7,996 bases of DNA from Lentisphaeria bacterium UBA1829 (GCA_002338895.1 DDJH01000009.1:6186-14181), one strand, 5' to 3'. Positions 1 through 6,881 are shown, numbered from the stretch's first letter. The notes: generated by a model from the sequence alone, not told the origin. A program made the numbers and translations.

Positions 1-174
1 CATCCGTTTCGGTTCGACCTCCTTCAGCAGGGCCTTCCCCACATACAGGCGCCATCCGGGAACCGCATCGCCGACGGCTCCGAGTTCCATCCTTCCATTG
101 AATTCCCCTCCCGCATGCAGGAGAAGGGCGGAGAATGCCGGCAGGAGTCCTGCCAGATAAAAGCGTTGTTTCAT
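1..174 (-). CDS. Secreted protein of unknown function, 5' end only
   Basis: Only the first 58 codons are present; the gene continues beyond the left edge. The start is ATG at 174-172, preceded by a purine-rich Shine-Dalgarno stretch (AGAAGGAAG). The N-terminus is a classic signal peptide: Lys2 and Arg4, a hydrophobic core from about Phe5 to Leu19, and a likely cleavage after Ala21 (LLLHA, then GGEF). The exported part begins with a Gly-rich, Trp-containing stretch (residues 22-45) that resembles the opening strand of beta-sandwich carbohydrate-binding domains. This resemblance is weak and the family cannot be named from so little. It lies 61 bp downstream of the pseudopilin stop, in the same direction and with no convincing terminator between, so the two are probably cotranscribed. 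A secreted or periplasmic role in carbohydrate handling is an inference from context. Confidence 0.75.
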   Translation of the reverse strand, partial: MKQRFYLAGLLPAFSALLLHAGGEFNGRMELGAVGDAVPGWRLYVGKALLKEVEPKRM

Positions 175-235
175 CGTTTTTCTTCCTTCTGAGTTCTTTT
201 GTTCCAATCCCTGTGACAGGGGGTCGTTTCCGTTC

Positions 236-991
236 TTATTTGAATCCGGCCTTCAGCATCCGGTTGGGGACGCCGTTGGCGGAGACGGACATCGCCTGCG
301 ATTCCCGGATCATGCCGCCGTGTCCGTCGGCAAAAACAAAGGATGCTCTGCCGTGATGACGCTGATATTGAATTGTTTTTCCTGAGGCGGCCCCGTTCCA
401 GTCCTCGCCGAACAGGTAGACTCGATCACTCCGAATGCCCTCCGAAAAGCTGACGGCGAGCGAGGGAGAGAAAATCTGATTGCTTTTCCGTCCGGATCCT
501 CCCGGCGTATCTCCCCGGTTGATCGGACCGCCATGCAGGAAAACATTCAGATGCGTATCGGTCAGGTGTCCGGCCCAGTAGAGCAGTTCCGGTTCCGCCG
601 GACAGGAAAACTGTCCTTTTCGCTTCGGCTGGGCGACTCCCGTGATCCCCCAGGTGAGTCCGTATGGACCGGGCGTATTCCAGGCGATGACCAGATTCGG
701 GGGATCCTTGTACAGTCCGCAAAGCAGACCGTACCAGTGACGCTCATACCGGTCACCGTCATATTCCGACGGATCCTTCCCGTTCCAGTTCGGGACGAGC
801 CAGTCGTCGTTGTCCCCGGTGTACTGGGCGCTTCCGAACCCCACCTGCTTCATGTTGCTCAGACAGGTGATCGCATGCGCCTTGTCCCTTGCCGACTTCA
901 GCGCCGGAAGAAGCAATGACGCAAGAATGGAAATAATTGCAACAACGATCAGCAGTTCTATCAATGAAAAGAATAAACGATGTTTTTTCAT
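236..991 (-). CDS. Prepilin-type protein with H-X9-DG domain (type II secretion/type IV pilin-like)
   Basis: This is a 251-residue pseudopilin-like protein. Residues 8-31 form the hydrophobic N-terminal helix (FSLIELLIVVAII then SILASLLLPAL) of the prepilin N-terminal cleavage/methylation family, with the conserved Glu at residue 12, which is position 5 of the predicted mature chain. The globular part carries the H-X9-DG signature near the C-terminus: His212, nine residues, then Asp222-Gly223. Two cysteines (Cys43, Cys130) might form a disulfide. The usual Gly before the cleavage site is replaced by Phe7. Family members are very numerous in Lentisphaerota and Planctomycetota, and their individual functions are mostly unknown. 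They are thought to be assembled or displayed by a pilus/type II secretion-like machine. The start is ATG 991-989 with an AAGGAAGG Shine-Dalgarno and a near-consensus promoter upstream. A divergent AraC regulator suggests substrate-inducible expression. A role in polysaccharide binding is an inference. Confidence 0.93.
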   Translation of the reverse strand: MKKHRLFFSLIELLIVVAIISILASLLLPALKSARDKAHAITCLSNMKQVGFGSAQYTGDNDDWLVPNWNGKDPSEYDGDRYERHWYGLLCGLYKDPPNLVIAWNTPGPYGLTWGITGVAQPKRKGQFSCPAEPELLYWAGHLTDTHLNVFLHGGPINRGDTPGGSGRKSNQIFSPSLAVSFSEGIRSDRVYLFGEDWNGAASGKTIQYQRHHGRASFVFADGHGGMIRESQAMSVSANGVPNRMLKAGFK

Positions 992-1010
992 GTTTCCCTT
1001 CCTTCGACGG

Positions 1011-1038
1011 TTGCTTTTCTGAAATTATAGAATATATT
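1011..1038 (+). promoter_or_regulatory. Weak candidate promoter for the AraC regulator
   Basis: Rightward, TTGCTT (1011-1016), a 16-bp spacer and TATATT (1033-1038) form a modest sigma-70-like promoter that would start transcription near 1045. It overlaps the leftward pseudopilin promoter, so the two would compete for RNA polymerase. The -35 matches consensus at only three positions, and another start is possible. Confidence 0.3.
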
Positions 1039-1052
1039 AGCCGAAACGGCAA
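1024..1052 (-). promoter_or_regulatory. Sigma-70 promoter of the pseudopilin operon, with embedded palindrome
   Basis: Read leftward, the -35 is TTGCCG (1052-1047), the spacer is 17 bp, and the -10 is a perfect TATAAT (1029-1024). A run of eight A residues on this strand (1075-1068) and other AT-rich sequence lie just upstream of -35 and could act as an UP element. The perfect inverted repeat GCCG-AAA-CGGC (1040-1050) fills the upstream half of the spacer and overlaps four bases of -35, so it is a candidate operator. The predicted transcript starts near 1017, giving a short leader before the start at 991. Confidence 0.75.
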
Positions 1053-1093
1053 TAGAAAATACCAGTCTTTTTTTTAGAAAATCGACACTTTCG

Positions 1094-2017
1094 ATGAATT
1101 CTCACGGCGATGAGCGGAAAATTTCCCTGAAAACGGAACTCTCTCCGGCGACGGCGGAGGAGATCATCCGTCTCTGCCACGACTTCCCGCTGACCGTGCT
1201 GAAGGTGACGTTCTGGAACAACTATCCTCCCTGGGAGGTTCCGGAGCGGCGGATCAACGATAATCTCGGGCTGTTTGTGGATTCCGGGTTCCTGCGCTTC
1301 CGGACCGGAGGCGTCGAACGGATCCTCTCCCGCGGGGACTGTGTGATCATTCCGGAATACCAGGCGCATGATTTCGGGCTGGTCCCCGGAAAAGGGGCGG
1401 TCGGCTATTACATTTTTCATGTGCTGTACGACAATATCGCATCCTGGAATCCGTTTGAGGGATTCGACACTCCGTTCCTGCGGCCGGAACACCCGGAGTT
1501 CTATCGGACGGCGCTTCGCCGGATTGCCGCGCTGCGCGACTATTCCCCCCGCTCCTCCTGTCTGCTGATGGAGAATCTGCTCCGGCTGTTTTTTGTGGAG
1601 TGTGTCTCTGCGGGGCGGTTTCATCCGCGTCTGCGGAAGTTTTCGGATCCGCGGATGCCGGAAGTGCTCGGGTTCATTTACCGGAATCTCGCTTCGAATC
1701 TGACGGTTCTGGATATTGCGTCCCATATCGGCATCCGGGAGGTCCGGCTCCGGCGGATTTTCCGGGAAAACATCGGATCCGGACCCCAGGAGTTTCTGAC
1801 CCGTGTGCGGCTGAACCATGCGATGAGTCTGCTGGCGCGCTACGATTATCCGCTCTCCCGCATTGCGGAAGAGTCCGGATTTTCCAGCGAAAGCTATTTC
1901 TGCGCGGTGTTCCAGAAGAGGATGCGCTGCAGCCCTTCCCGCTGGCGGACCTCGTTTGAAAACGGAACGGAGAATCGGATTGTTCCGGCGCCTTCTCCGG
2001 AAGTCCGGAACGCGTGA
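1094..2017 (+). CDS. AraC-family transcriptional regulator
   Basis: This 307-residue regulator has the AraC/XylS layout. The N-terminal sensor region (about residues 35-115) is cupin-like, including a GD-VIIPEYQAHDF segment (81-94) typical of sugar-sensing AraC proteins. The C-terminal double helix-turn-helix spans about 190-287: the first HTH is near 203-224 (LTVLDIASHIGI followed by VRLRRIF), the second near 253-276, with the family signature SGFSSESYFCAVFQKRMRC-SP at 261-281. It probably binds a sugar and activates the divergent pseudopilin operon; target and ligand are inferred from position only. The start at 1094 is the first usable start codon after an in-frame stop at 1028, with no ATG, GTG or TTG between them. 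No Shine-Dalgarno sequence is visible before it, so initiation may be leaderless or weak. The neighbouring IclR gene has its own promoter. Confidence 0.93.
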   Translation: MNSHGDERKISLKTELSPATAEEIIRLCHDFPLTVLKVTFWNNYPPWEVPERRINDNLGLFVDSGFLRFRTGGVERILSRGDCVIIPEYQAHDFGLVPGKGAVGYYIFHVLYDNIASWNPFEGFDTPFLRPEHPEFYRTALRRIAALRDYSPRSSCLLMENLLRLFFVECVSAGRFHPRLRKFSDPRMPEVLGFIYRNLASNLTVLDIASHIGIREVRLRRIFRENIGSGPQEFLTRVRLNHAMSLLARYDYPLSRIAEESGFSSESYFCAVFQKRMRCSPSRWRTSFENGTENRIVPAPSPEVRNA

Positions 2018-2027
2018 GAACATCTTG

Positions 2028-2055
2028 CTCTGTCCGTCGGAGGGAGGGGTTTTTT
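2028..2055 (+). terminator. Weak candidate terminator after the AraC gene
   Basis: An imperfect stem pairs CTCTGTCC (2028-2035) with GGAGGGAG (2039-2046) across a 3-nt loop, with one mismatch and one G-T pair. Three G residues and then six T residues (2050-2055) follow. The T-run is well placed for an intrinsic terminator, but the stem is poor, so termination here is tentative. Confidence 0.35.
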
Positions 2056-2106
2056 CTGTTTTCGGTCGCAATGGTAGCGGTACGGGAAGATTTCGGCGTT
2101 TTCCGA

Positions 2107-2134
2107 TTGATTTTATGCAAAAACTTTCTATAAT
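2107..2134 (+). promoter_or_regulatory. Sigma-70 promoter of the IclR-GH38 operon, with possible operator
   Basis: The -35 is TTGATT (2107-2112), the spacer is 16 bp, and the -10 is a perfect TATAAT (2129-2134). The -10 is framed symmetrically by CTTTC (2124-2128) and GAAAG (2135-2139), giving a 16-bp inverted repeat centred on it. IclR-type regulators often bind palindromes of about 15 bp, so this is a candidate autoregulatory operator. The transcript would start near 2141, leaving a leader of under 30 nt before the start codon at 2169. Confidence 0.65.
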
Positions 2135-2168
2135 GAAAGAAATCCACAGGACATTCGAAGGAGGTTCC

Positions 2169-2924
2169 ATGGCGGACAGAAATTCCATTCAGGTTCTGGA
2201 ACGGGCGTTCCTGATTCTGGAGGAGATCGCGAAATCGCCGAATACGGCGCATACGGTCTCTCAACTTTCCGGGAAGACGGGGCTGAAAGTGCCGACGGTG
2301 TCGAAAATTGTCCGGACGATGAACTCGCTGGGTTATCTGGAGTTCGCGGGAAGACGGTGCGGATATCTCCTCGGCCACAAAACCGTGGAACTTTCCCGGT
2401 TTTATCATGACGGCAATCCGCTCCGCCGGGCGGCGGCGCCGCTGCTGCGCGAATTCAAGGAGCAGTTCGGAGAATATATCTGTGTTTCCGTCCTTCTGAA
2501 CGGCAAGCGTCATCTGGTCTGTGTTGAGCTCGGGACGCACATGGTTCAGATTTCCTCCCGGCTCTATCCGGAGGTGGAGAATCCGTGTCAGACGGTTTCG
2601 GGACGGATCCTTCTTTCCGGACTGCCGCCGGCTCTGCAGGAGAAATTCTACGACCGTTCCGGACTCCCGGGATCCATCTGGCCGGAGGTGAAAAACCGGA
2701 CCGATTTCCTGCGGGAGCTGAAACGGATTCAGAAGCTGCCGTTTCTGATCGAATGTCCGGGGGAGGCTGGAATGGCCGCCTGTCCGGTTCGTCAGGGACG
2801 GCAGGTGATCGCGGCGCTGGGGTGTTTCCTGCCGGAGTACCGCTTCCGGGGAGAACGGCGTCTCGCCATTCTGGACGCCATGACCGGAATCGCTTCCCGG
2901 ATCAGCGAATCCATCCTGCTGTAA
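2169..2924 (+). CDS. IclR-family transcriptional regulator
   Basis: This 251-residue protein has the IclR layout. An N-terminal winged helix-turn-helix (about residues 6-70) opens with SIQVLERAFLILEEIA, then TVSQLSGKTGL followed by KVPTVSKIVRTMNSLGYLE, and the wing ends at YLLG. A C-terminal effector-binding domain (about 80-250) follows. The start was chosen at ATG 2169 because a perfect AAGGAGG (2158-2164) sits 4 nt upstream. An in-frame ATG at 2133 falls inside the -10 element, and longer upstream reading has no support. IclR proteins usually bind small carboxylates, sugar acids or sugars and repress or activate adjacent catabolic genes. The GH38 gene begins 96 bp downstream without an evident promoter, so this regulator probably controls it and itself. 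The ligand, perhaps a mannose-derived metabolite, is an inference. Confidence 0.93.
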   Translation: MADRNSIQVLERAFLILEEIAKSPNTAHTVSQLSGKTGLKVPTVSKIVRTMNSLGYLEFAGRRCGYLLGHKTVELSRFYHDGNPLRRAAAPLLREFKEQFGEYICVSVLLNGKRHLVCVELGTHMVQISSRLYPEVENPCQTVSGRILLSGLPPALQEKFYDRSGLPGSIWPEVKNRTDFLRELKRIQKLPFLIECPGEAGMAACPVRQGRQVIAALGCFLPEYRFRGERRLAILDAMTGIASRISESILL

Positions 2925-2947
2925 GAAAGACGGCAAACTCTGTTTGA

Positions 2948-2966
2948 CCGGCGGACTTTGCGCCGG
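2948..2966 (+). other. Hairpin in the IclR-GH38 intergenic leader
   Basis: CCGGCG (2948-2953) and CGCCGG (2961-2966) form a perfect 6-bp GC stem with a 7-nt loop. A weaker hairpin, CAAAC-TCT-GTTTG, lies immediately upstream at about 2934-2946. No T-run follows, so this is not a standard terminator. It could stabilise the downstream transcript or reduce read-through into the GH38 gene. Confidence 0.4.
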
Positions 2967-3020
2967 AGTTTCCGTCAGGGAAAAAATACCATGAAGGAAG
3001 AAGGAAAGGGTGTGTGGACA

Positions 3021-5609
3021 ATGTCTGCAAAGAAGAAGGTTTATGTGATTGCGTTTTCTCATCTGGATCTGTTCTGGGGCGGGTCGCGGGAGGAGTGTCT
3101 TTCCCGGGGGTGCCGGGTTCTTTCGACGGCGCTGAGTCTTCTGGAGGAGCATCCGGAATACCGCTTTCTGGTGGAGTCCGTCAATTTTCTGGAAACGTTT
3201 CTGGACTGCTTCCCGGAGCAGACGGAGCGTGTTCGGAAGCTGGTGAGGGAGAAGCGTCTGGAAGTGATCCCCATGCGGGCGATTCTCTATACGCTGCTGC
3301 CGTCCGGAGAGACGACGATCCGCAATCTGCTTTCCGGCATGAAGTTCTGCCGGGAGAAGCTGGGCTGCGTTTCCTCGGTCATGAGTCTTTCGGACATCCC
3401 GGGTGTGACTCCGCAGCTTCCGCAGATCGCCCGGCTCGCCGGAATCTCGGAGATCGTTCTTTCCCGCGGCTTCCGCGAGCACACCGATCACGTTCTCTGG
3501 ACCGGACTGGACGGCACGTCAGTCGCCGCATACTGCCCGTGGCACTACGCGAATCTGAGCTGCACCTTTGCCGGCGGGGAGGCCGCGGAACTGCAGAAGG
3601 GCCTTCAAACGTTCCGCTCCTATTTTGACGCCGTGGATTATCCGCAGATTTTCCATTGGGGAATGGACCTCTATGTCTTGACGGAGAGTGTTTTCCAGAC
3701 GGTGAAGAAGCTGAATGCCCTGAGCGAATACGATTTTCACTTTATGACATTCCGCGAATTTTTCGACACCTTCCGGGAGGTTCCCCGCAAGGCGCTTTCC
3801 GGCGAGAATCCGAACACCTGGCCGCATATCGAAAGCTCCTGGCCGGATCTCTGGCCGCTGGATCTTCCCGCGGAACGAGCCATGTACAACGCGGAACTTC
3901 TGGGGTCTCTCAGCCGTCTGGCCGGATTCCCGGACGACGATCCGCCGGAGGAGATGGAGCGGGCCTGGCAGCGGCTGCTGGACTCCATGGATCACAATCA
4001 GAACGGCATCGGCGGAGATCGGGCGGATGCGGACAAGCTCCGCTTGAAACAGTCGGCCATGAGCACGGCGGATACTCGGTCGGAGCGCTGCTTCCGCCGT
4101 CTGATCGCGCACACAACCGCTCCGCACGAGAACGCCGCGCCGATCGTGGTGTTCAATCCTCTTTCCTGGAAACGCAGCGGAATGGTCCGGGGAAGAACCG
4201 CGTGTTATGGAACTCCCTTTGCAACGATCTTCCGGGATGGCTGGATTTCGGCGCACCATTATGAAAAGACGCCTCCGCAGAGATTCCGTCTGGTGGATTC
4301 GGAGGGACGCGAAATCGCGTATCACCTGGAAACGCACCGGATGTATCTGGCCGACACGGTGGAACTCTCCTTTTTCGCGGAAGATGTGCCCGCATTCGGC
4401 TGCAAGGTCTATTATGTGGAGATGCTGGAAAAGGGAACGGAGGCGCCTTCCCCGTTTTCCGTTTACGACGATCGGGCGGAAGATCTTCACCGCTCGGGAC
4501 GTTATCTGGAATCCGACCGGGTGGAGAACCGCTTTTTCCGTCTGGAAGTTGCGCGCCTGACCGGAGAGTTTTCCCTCTATGACAAAGTGAACGACCGGAT
4601 GCTGCTGGACCATGCGGCGATTCTCGGTCTGGAGGAGCGCCGGGGAGAGTACATCTATCAGATGGAACTCTCGGGCCGCACGATTCCGGCGGTGATCGAC
4701 TCGGTGGAAATCACGGAGAACAATGCGGTTTTCTGCCGGGTGGAGATCCGGGGATCGGTGTACGAACAGCCGTTTGTGCAGCATCTGACCCTGAGTGCAG
4801 ATTCCCCGGAGCTGGAGATCGATAATACGATCGAATGGCGGGGCCGGCGCTATGTCCGGCTGGAACAGTCCTTTCCGTTCGTGTCTGCGGAGACGGCGGA
4901 GATCCGTTACGGCGTTCCCTTTGGCGCGGTCCGGTTCCCGGAGAGCGTCTACCAGCCCGACGGGAAGGTCCCGGACGAGACAAAACAGCAGGATCCCGCC
5001 TGGAACATCCGTCTGGTCCGCGACTGGGTCGACATCTCGGACCGCCTTGGCGGAGCCACAATCGCCGCGGATCATCGCATGTGGACATTTCAGGAAAACA
5101 CGCTTCGGAACTGCATGATCCGCGGAATCGGCTGGACATCCGGCGGTGTCCATCTGCGGGAAGACGGCACACAGGAGGCGGTTCAGCGTCCGCCCGCGGG
5201 AACCTATCATTTCCACTTCCGGATTCGTCCGCATGGCGCCGGCGAAGAAATCTGTGCGCATCTCGGATGGGAACTGAATACGCCCATGCAGAGTGGCGCG
5301 GTCGCCACCGGAGAGGTCTCTCCGCATCCGGGACTGCAGCTTCCGAAACTTCCCGAAACAACCGGTTCTTCCGTGATTGTCAGCTGTGTCAAACCGGCGG
5401 AAAACCGGCACGGAATCCTTGTCCGCTGTTTTGAATCCATGGGGAAGAGCGCCCGCCTTTCTCTTCCGCGGAACGCGGGATGGCGCTGGGTCGAGACGGA
5501 TCTGCTGGAGGCGGAAACGCGGAAGATCGAATCGGACACATTGGATTTCCGTCCGTTTGAAATCAAGACCCTGCTCTGGATCCCCGGATCCGGCAGGGAT
5601 TCCGCCTGA
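3021..5609 (+). CDS. GH38-like alpha-mannosidase
   Basis: This 862-residue glycoside hydrolase resembles family 38, the retaining, metal-dependent alpha-mannosidases. Near the N-terminus, SHLDLFW places His14, Asp16 and Trp19 in the family's H-x-D-x-x-W metal-binding motif. SLSDIPGVTPQLPQIARLAG (122-141) aligns with the family's PDxFGxxxxLPQ segment, making Asp125 the likely nucleophile and metal ligand. The DHNQNG segment (324-329) supplies the likely final metal ligand, His325. The beta-rich C-terminal half begins at PIVVFNPLSWKRSG (374-387), a typical GH38 junction. There is no signal peptide, so cytoplasmic hydrolysis of imported manno-oligosaccharides is inferred. ATG 3021 was chosen because AAGGAAAGG lies about 10 nt upstream and the domain begins at once; ATG 2991 would add ten residues with a poor Shine-Dalgarno. 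The nucleophile motif differs from the classic form, so another alpha-linked sugar is possible. The gene ends at a strong hairpin. Confidence 0.88.
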   Translation: MSAKKKVYVIAFSHLDLFWGGSREECLSRGCRVLSTALSLLEEHPEYRFLVESVNFLETFLDCFPEQTERVRKLVREKRLEVIPMRAILYTLLPSGETTIRNLLSGMKFCREKLGCVSSVMSLSDIPGVTPQLPQIARLAGISEIVLSRGFREHTDHVLWTGLDGTSVAAYCPWHYANLSCTFAGGEAAELQKGLQTFRSYFDAVDYPQIFHWGMDLYVLTESVFQTVKKLNALSEYDFHFMTFREFFDTFREVPRKALSGENPNTWPHIESSWPDLWPLDLPAERAMYNAELLGSLSRLAGFPDDDPPEEMERAWQRLLDSMDHNQNGIGGDRADADKLRLKQSAMSTADTRSERCFRRLIAHTTAPHENAAPIVVFNPLSWKRSGMVRGRTACYGTPFATIFRDGWISAHHYEKTPPQRFRLVDSEGREIAYHLETHRMYLADTVELSFFAEDVPAFGCKVYYVEMLEKGTEAPSPFSVYDDRAEDLHRSGRYLESDRVENRFFRLEVARLTGEFSLYDKVNDRMLLDHAAILGLEERRGEYIYQMELSGRTIPAVIDSVEITENNAVFCRVEIRGSVYEQPFVQHLTLSADSPELEIDNTIEWRGRRYVRLEQSFPFVSAETAEIRYGVPFGAVRFPESVYQPDGKVPDETKQQDPAWNIRLVRDWVDISDRLGGATIAADHRMWTFQENTLRNCMIRGIGWTSGGVHLREDGTQEAVQRPPAGTYHFHFRIRPHGAGEEICAHLGWELNTPMQSGAVATGEVSPHPGLQLPKLPETTGSSVIVSCVKPAENRHGILVRCFESMGKSARLSLPRNAGWRWVETDLLEAETRKIESDTLDFRPFEIKTLLWIPGSGRDSA

Positions 5610-5622
5610 AAAGCGACTCGGA

Positions 5623-5660
5623 AATCCGGGGAAACAGATCCGTTTCCCCGGATTCCTTTT
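5623..5660 (+). terminator. Strong hairpin terminator between convergent genes
   Basis: A perfect 13-bp stem pairs AATCCGGGGAAAC (5623-5635) with GTTTCCCCGGATT (5642-5654) around a 6-nt loop, 13 nt after the GH38 stop codon. Rightward it is followed by CC and four T residues, a short but usable T-tract. Being a perfect inverted repeat between convergent genes, it may also stop leftward transcripts from the hydrolase remnant, though the leftward T-tract is poor. Confidence 0.8.
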
Positions 5661-5677
5661 CCGCCACCGCGCGTTTT

Positions 5678-6823
5678 TCAACGCTCTATGAGATACCAGA
5701 GGGTCCGATCCTGAATTCCACAGGCAACCGTGCCCGCATTCGAGGAACGGGTTTTTCCGAACGGCAGTCCCTGCGGATCCAGCGGAGTAATCCGGAACGG
5801 TGCGCCCGGAAGAGTCAAAGAGAAGGAAATATATTCGGAGATGAACGGAAGCTGTCCCATCCGTTTCCCCGGATACATTTCAATGGAAGTGCGGTCTGCA
5901 TTCCATTTCAGGTTCTGCGGTTCGGTTCTTCCGGATGCCGCCAGAAGCATGCGCCGGCTGCGCTCCAGCGGCAGATCGTCCAGAGAAATCAGGCTGATGC
6001 AGGTATAGGCCGGTTTCGGCCTTGGCCATGGCCGCGGAGCAATGTCGATGGTCACTTTGCCGATCCGGAAGGATCTTCCGGCGATGGAACCGGTTACGAG
6101 ACAGGCCTGAGGAAGATTCAACGTCGCATATCCGCCCTTCGGGTCGTTGTTGTGCATGCGGAAGGAGCCATCTTCACTGCGGACCGCGCCCGAGGAATCC
6201 CGTTTCGGGGTGGCATTTCCCTCCTGGAAAGAAACTTTTTCCGCCCGCGGATCAAACCGGAACGCGTAATAGCTGGAATAGGCGCCGATGTTGGTTCCCT
6301 GAAGGAGGTAGACACTGATTTCGGAAGTGTTCCAGTTCTTCTCGACAAAATCCGGAATCTTGCGGGTCGGGACAACCAGGATGCTTTTTGAGCGGGCAGC
6401 CGGCATCCGTTTTTTCCGGCAGAGCAGCGCGGCAAACGGCAGATGCACCAGGACATGGGAGCGTTTTGCCGGCATGAACGGATCGATCTGAATCAGACGG
6501 GGATCCTCCGTCCAGTTGGGATAGGCGCAGGTGAAAAGGGCATCCCGGTCCTGAATGGAATGGATGATGCTGTACAGGGGGAACATGTCGCACGCCTGCT
6601 CGTTGGGGGCCGGGGTGTTCGATTCCGAAATGACGAACGGTTTTCCGAGTTCCCGCAGCATGGCCCCCATTGTCAGACTCCCTCCATGGGAATCTCCGGT
6701 GATGCCGGTGTTGGGGATGACCGGAACTCCGCCGGGTTTGTAGACCGGGTGCTGAAAGTAGTCGTGAATGTCGATATAATCACTCAGGACGCTTTCCCGG
6801 AACGGTTTGGGAAAGCTGATCAA
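5678..6823 (-). pseudogene. 5'-truncated glycoside hydrolase (TIM-barrel, clan GH-A-like) remnant
   Basis: The reading frame encodes about 381 residues resembling only the second half of a large TIM-barrel glycoside hydrolase. It opens with DYIDIHDYFQHP (15-26), a barrel-strand segment, then GKPFVISESN (60-69), where Glu67 fits the strand-7 nucleophile of clan GH-A. PNEQ-type and barrel-closing residues follow, and from about 230 a beta-rich C-terminal domain (RSFRIGKVTI, ISLISLDDLPLERSRRMLLAASGR). The first half of the barrel, which would carry the Asn-Glu acid/base motif, is missing. The frame is open to about 6877 but has no ATG; TTG at 6823 is the first possible start and lacks a good Shine-Dalgarno. 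Upstream DNA belongs to the rightward lipoprotein gene and its promoter, and the antisense frames there encode nothing hydrolase-like. The exact family is not assignable. The unbroken frame suggests recent loss. Confidence 0.72.
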
Positions 6824-6852
6824 AATTCCGGAAAAAAATGAGAAATCCCCTC

Positions 6853-6881
6853 TTGTCGTTTGAGGATACCTGATGTATCAT
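6853..6881 (+). promoter_or_regulatory. Promoter with embedded GATAC-N5-GTATC operator, upstream of the CBM9-like lipoprotein gene
   Basis: TTGTCG (6853-6858), a 17-bp spacer and TATCAT (6876-6881) form a sigma-70-like promoter. The perfect inverted repeat GATAC-CTGAT-GTATC (6865-6879) lies across the spacer and enters -10, where a bound repressor would block polymerase. The surrounding 31 bases (6851-6881) match 23 of 31 positions at 7851-7881, upstream of the GntR gene. The predicted transcript starts near 6888, about 25 nt before the start codon. Confidence 0.65.

Noticed and set aside
209..221. Inverted repeat CCCTG-TGA-CAGGG between the pseudopilin and secreted-protein genes
   Set aside because: The stem is only 5 bp and no T-run follows on the leftward strand, so it is not a credible terminator; the genes are kept as a likely operon.
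2021..2031. CATCTTGCTCT also occurs at 7849-7859, suggesting a shared regulatory element
   Set aside because: Flanks do not match and no -10 box follows the first copy, so an 11-base chance match is more likely.
1863..2168. In-frame upstream extension of the IclR gene by 102 codons
   Set aside because: It overlaps the AraC coding region and the IclR promoter, looks unlike any IclR N-terminus, and a perfect Shine-Dalgarno marks ATG 2169.
2944..2972. TTGACC as a -35 element for a separate GH38 promoter
   Set aside because: No sequence resembling TATAAT lies 16-18 bp downstream.
1674..3491. Long leftward open frame across the AraC, IclR and GH38 genes
   Set aside because: It is antisense to three recognisable genes, spans their promoters and has low-complexity basic composition, so it is an artefact of codon bias.
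3519..5681. Long open frame of about 720 codons antisense to the GH38 gene
   Set aside because: It starts inside and mirrors the GH38 gene, is rich in Arg and Pro as expected of an antisense shadow in GC-rich DNA, and shows no recognisable domain.
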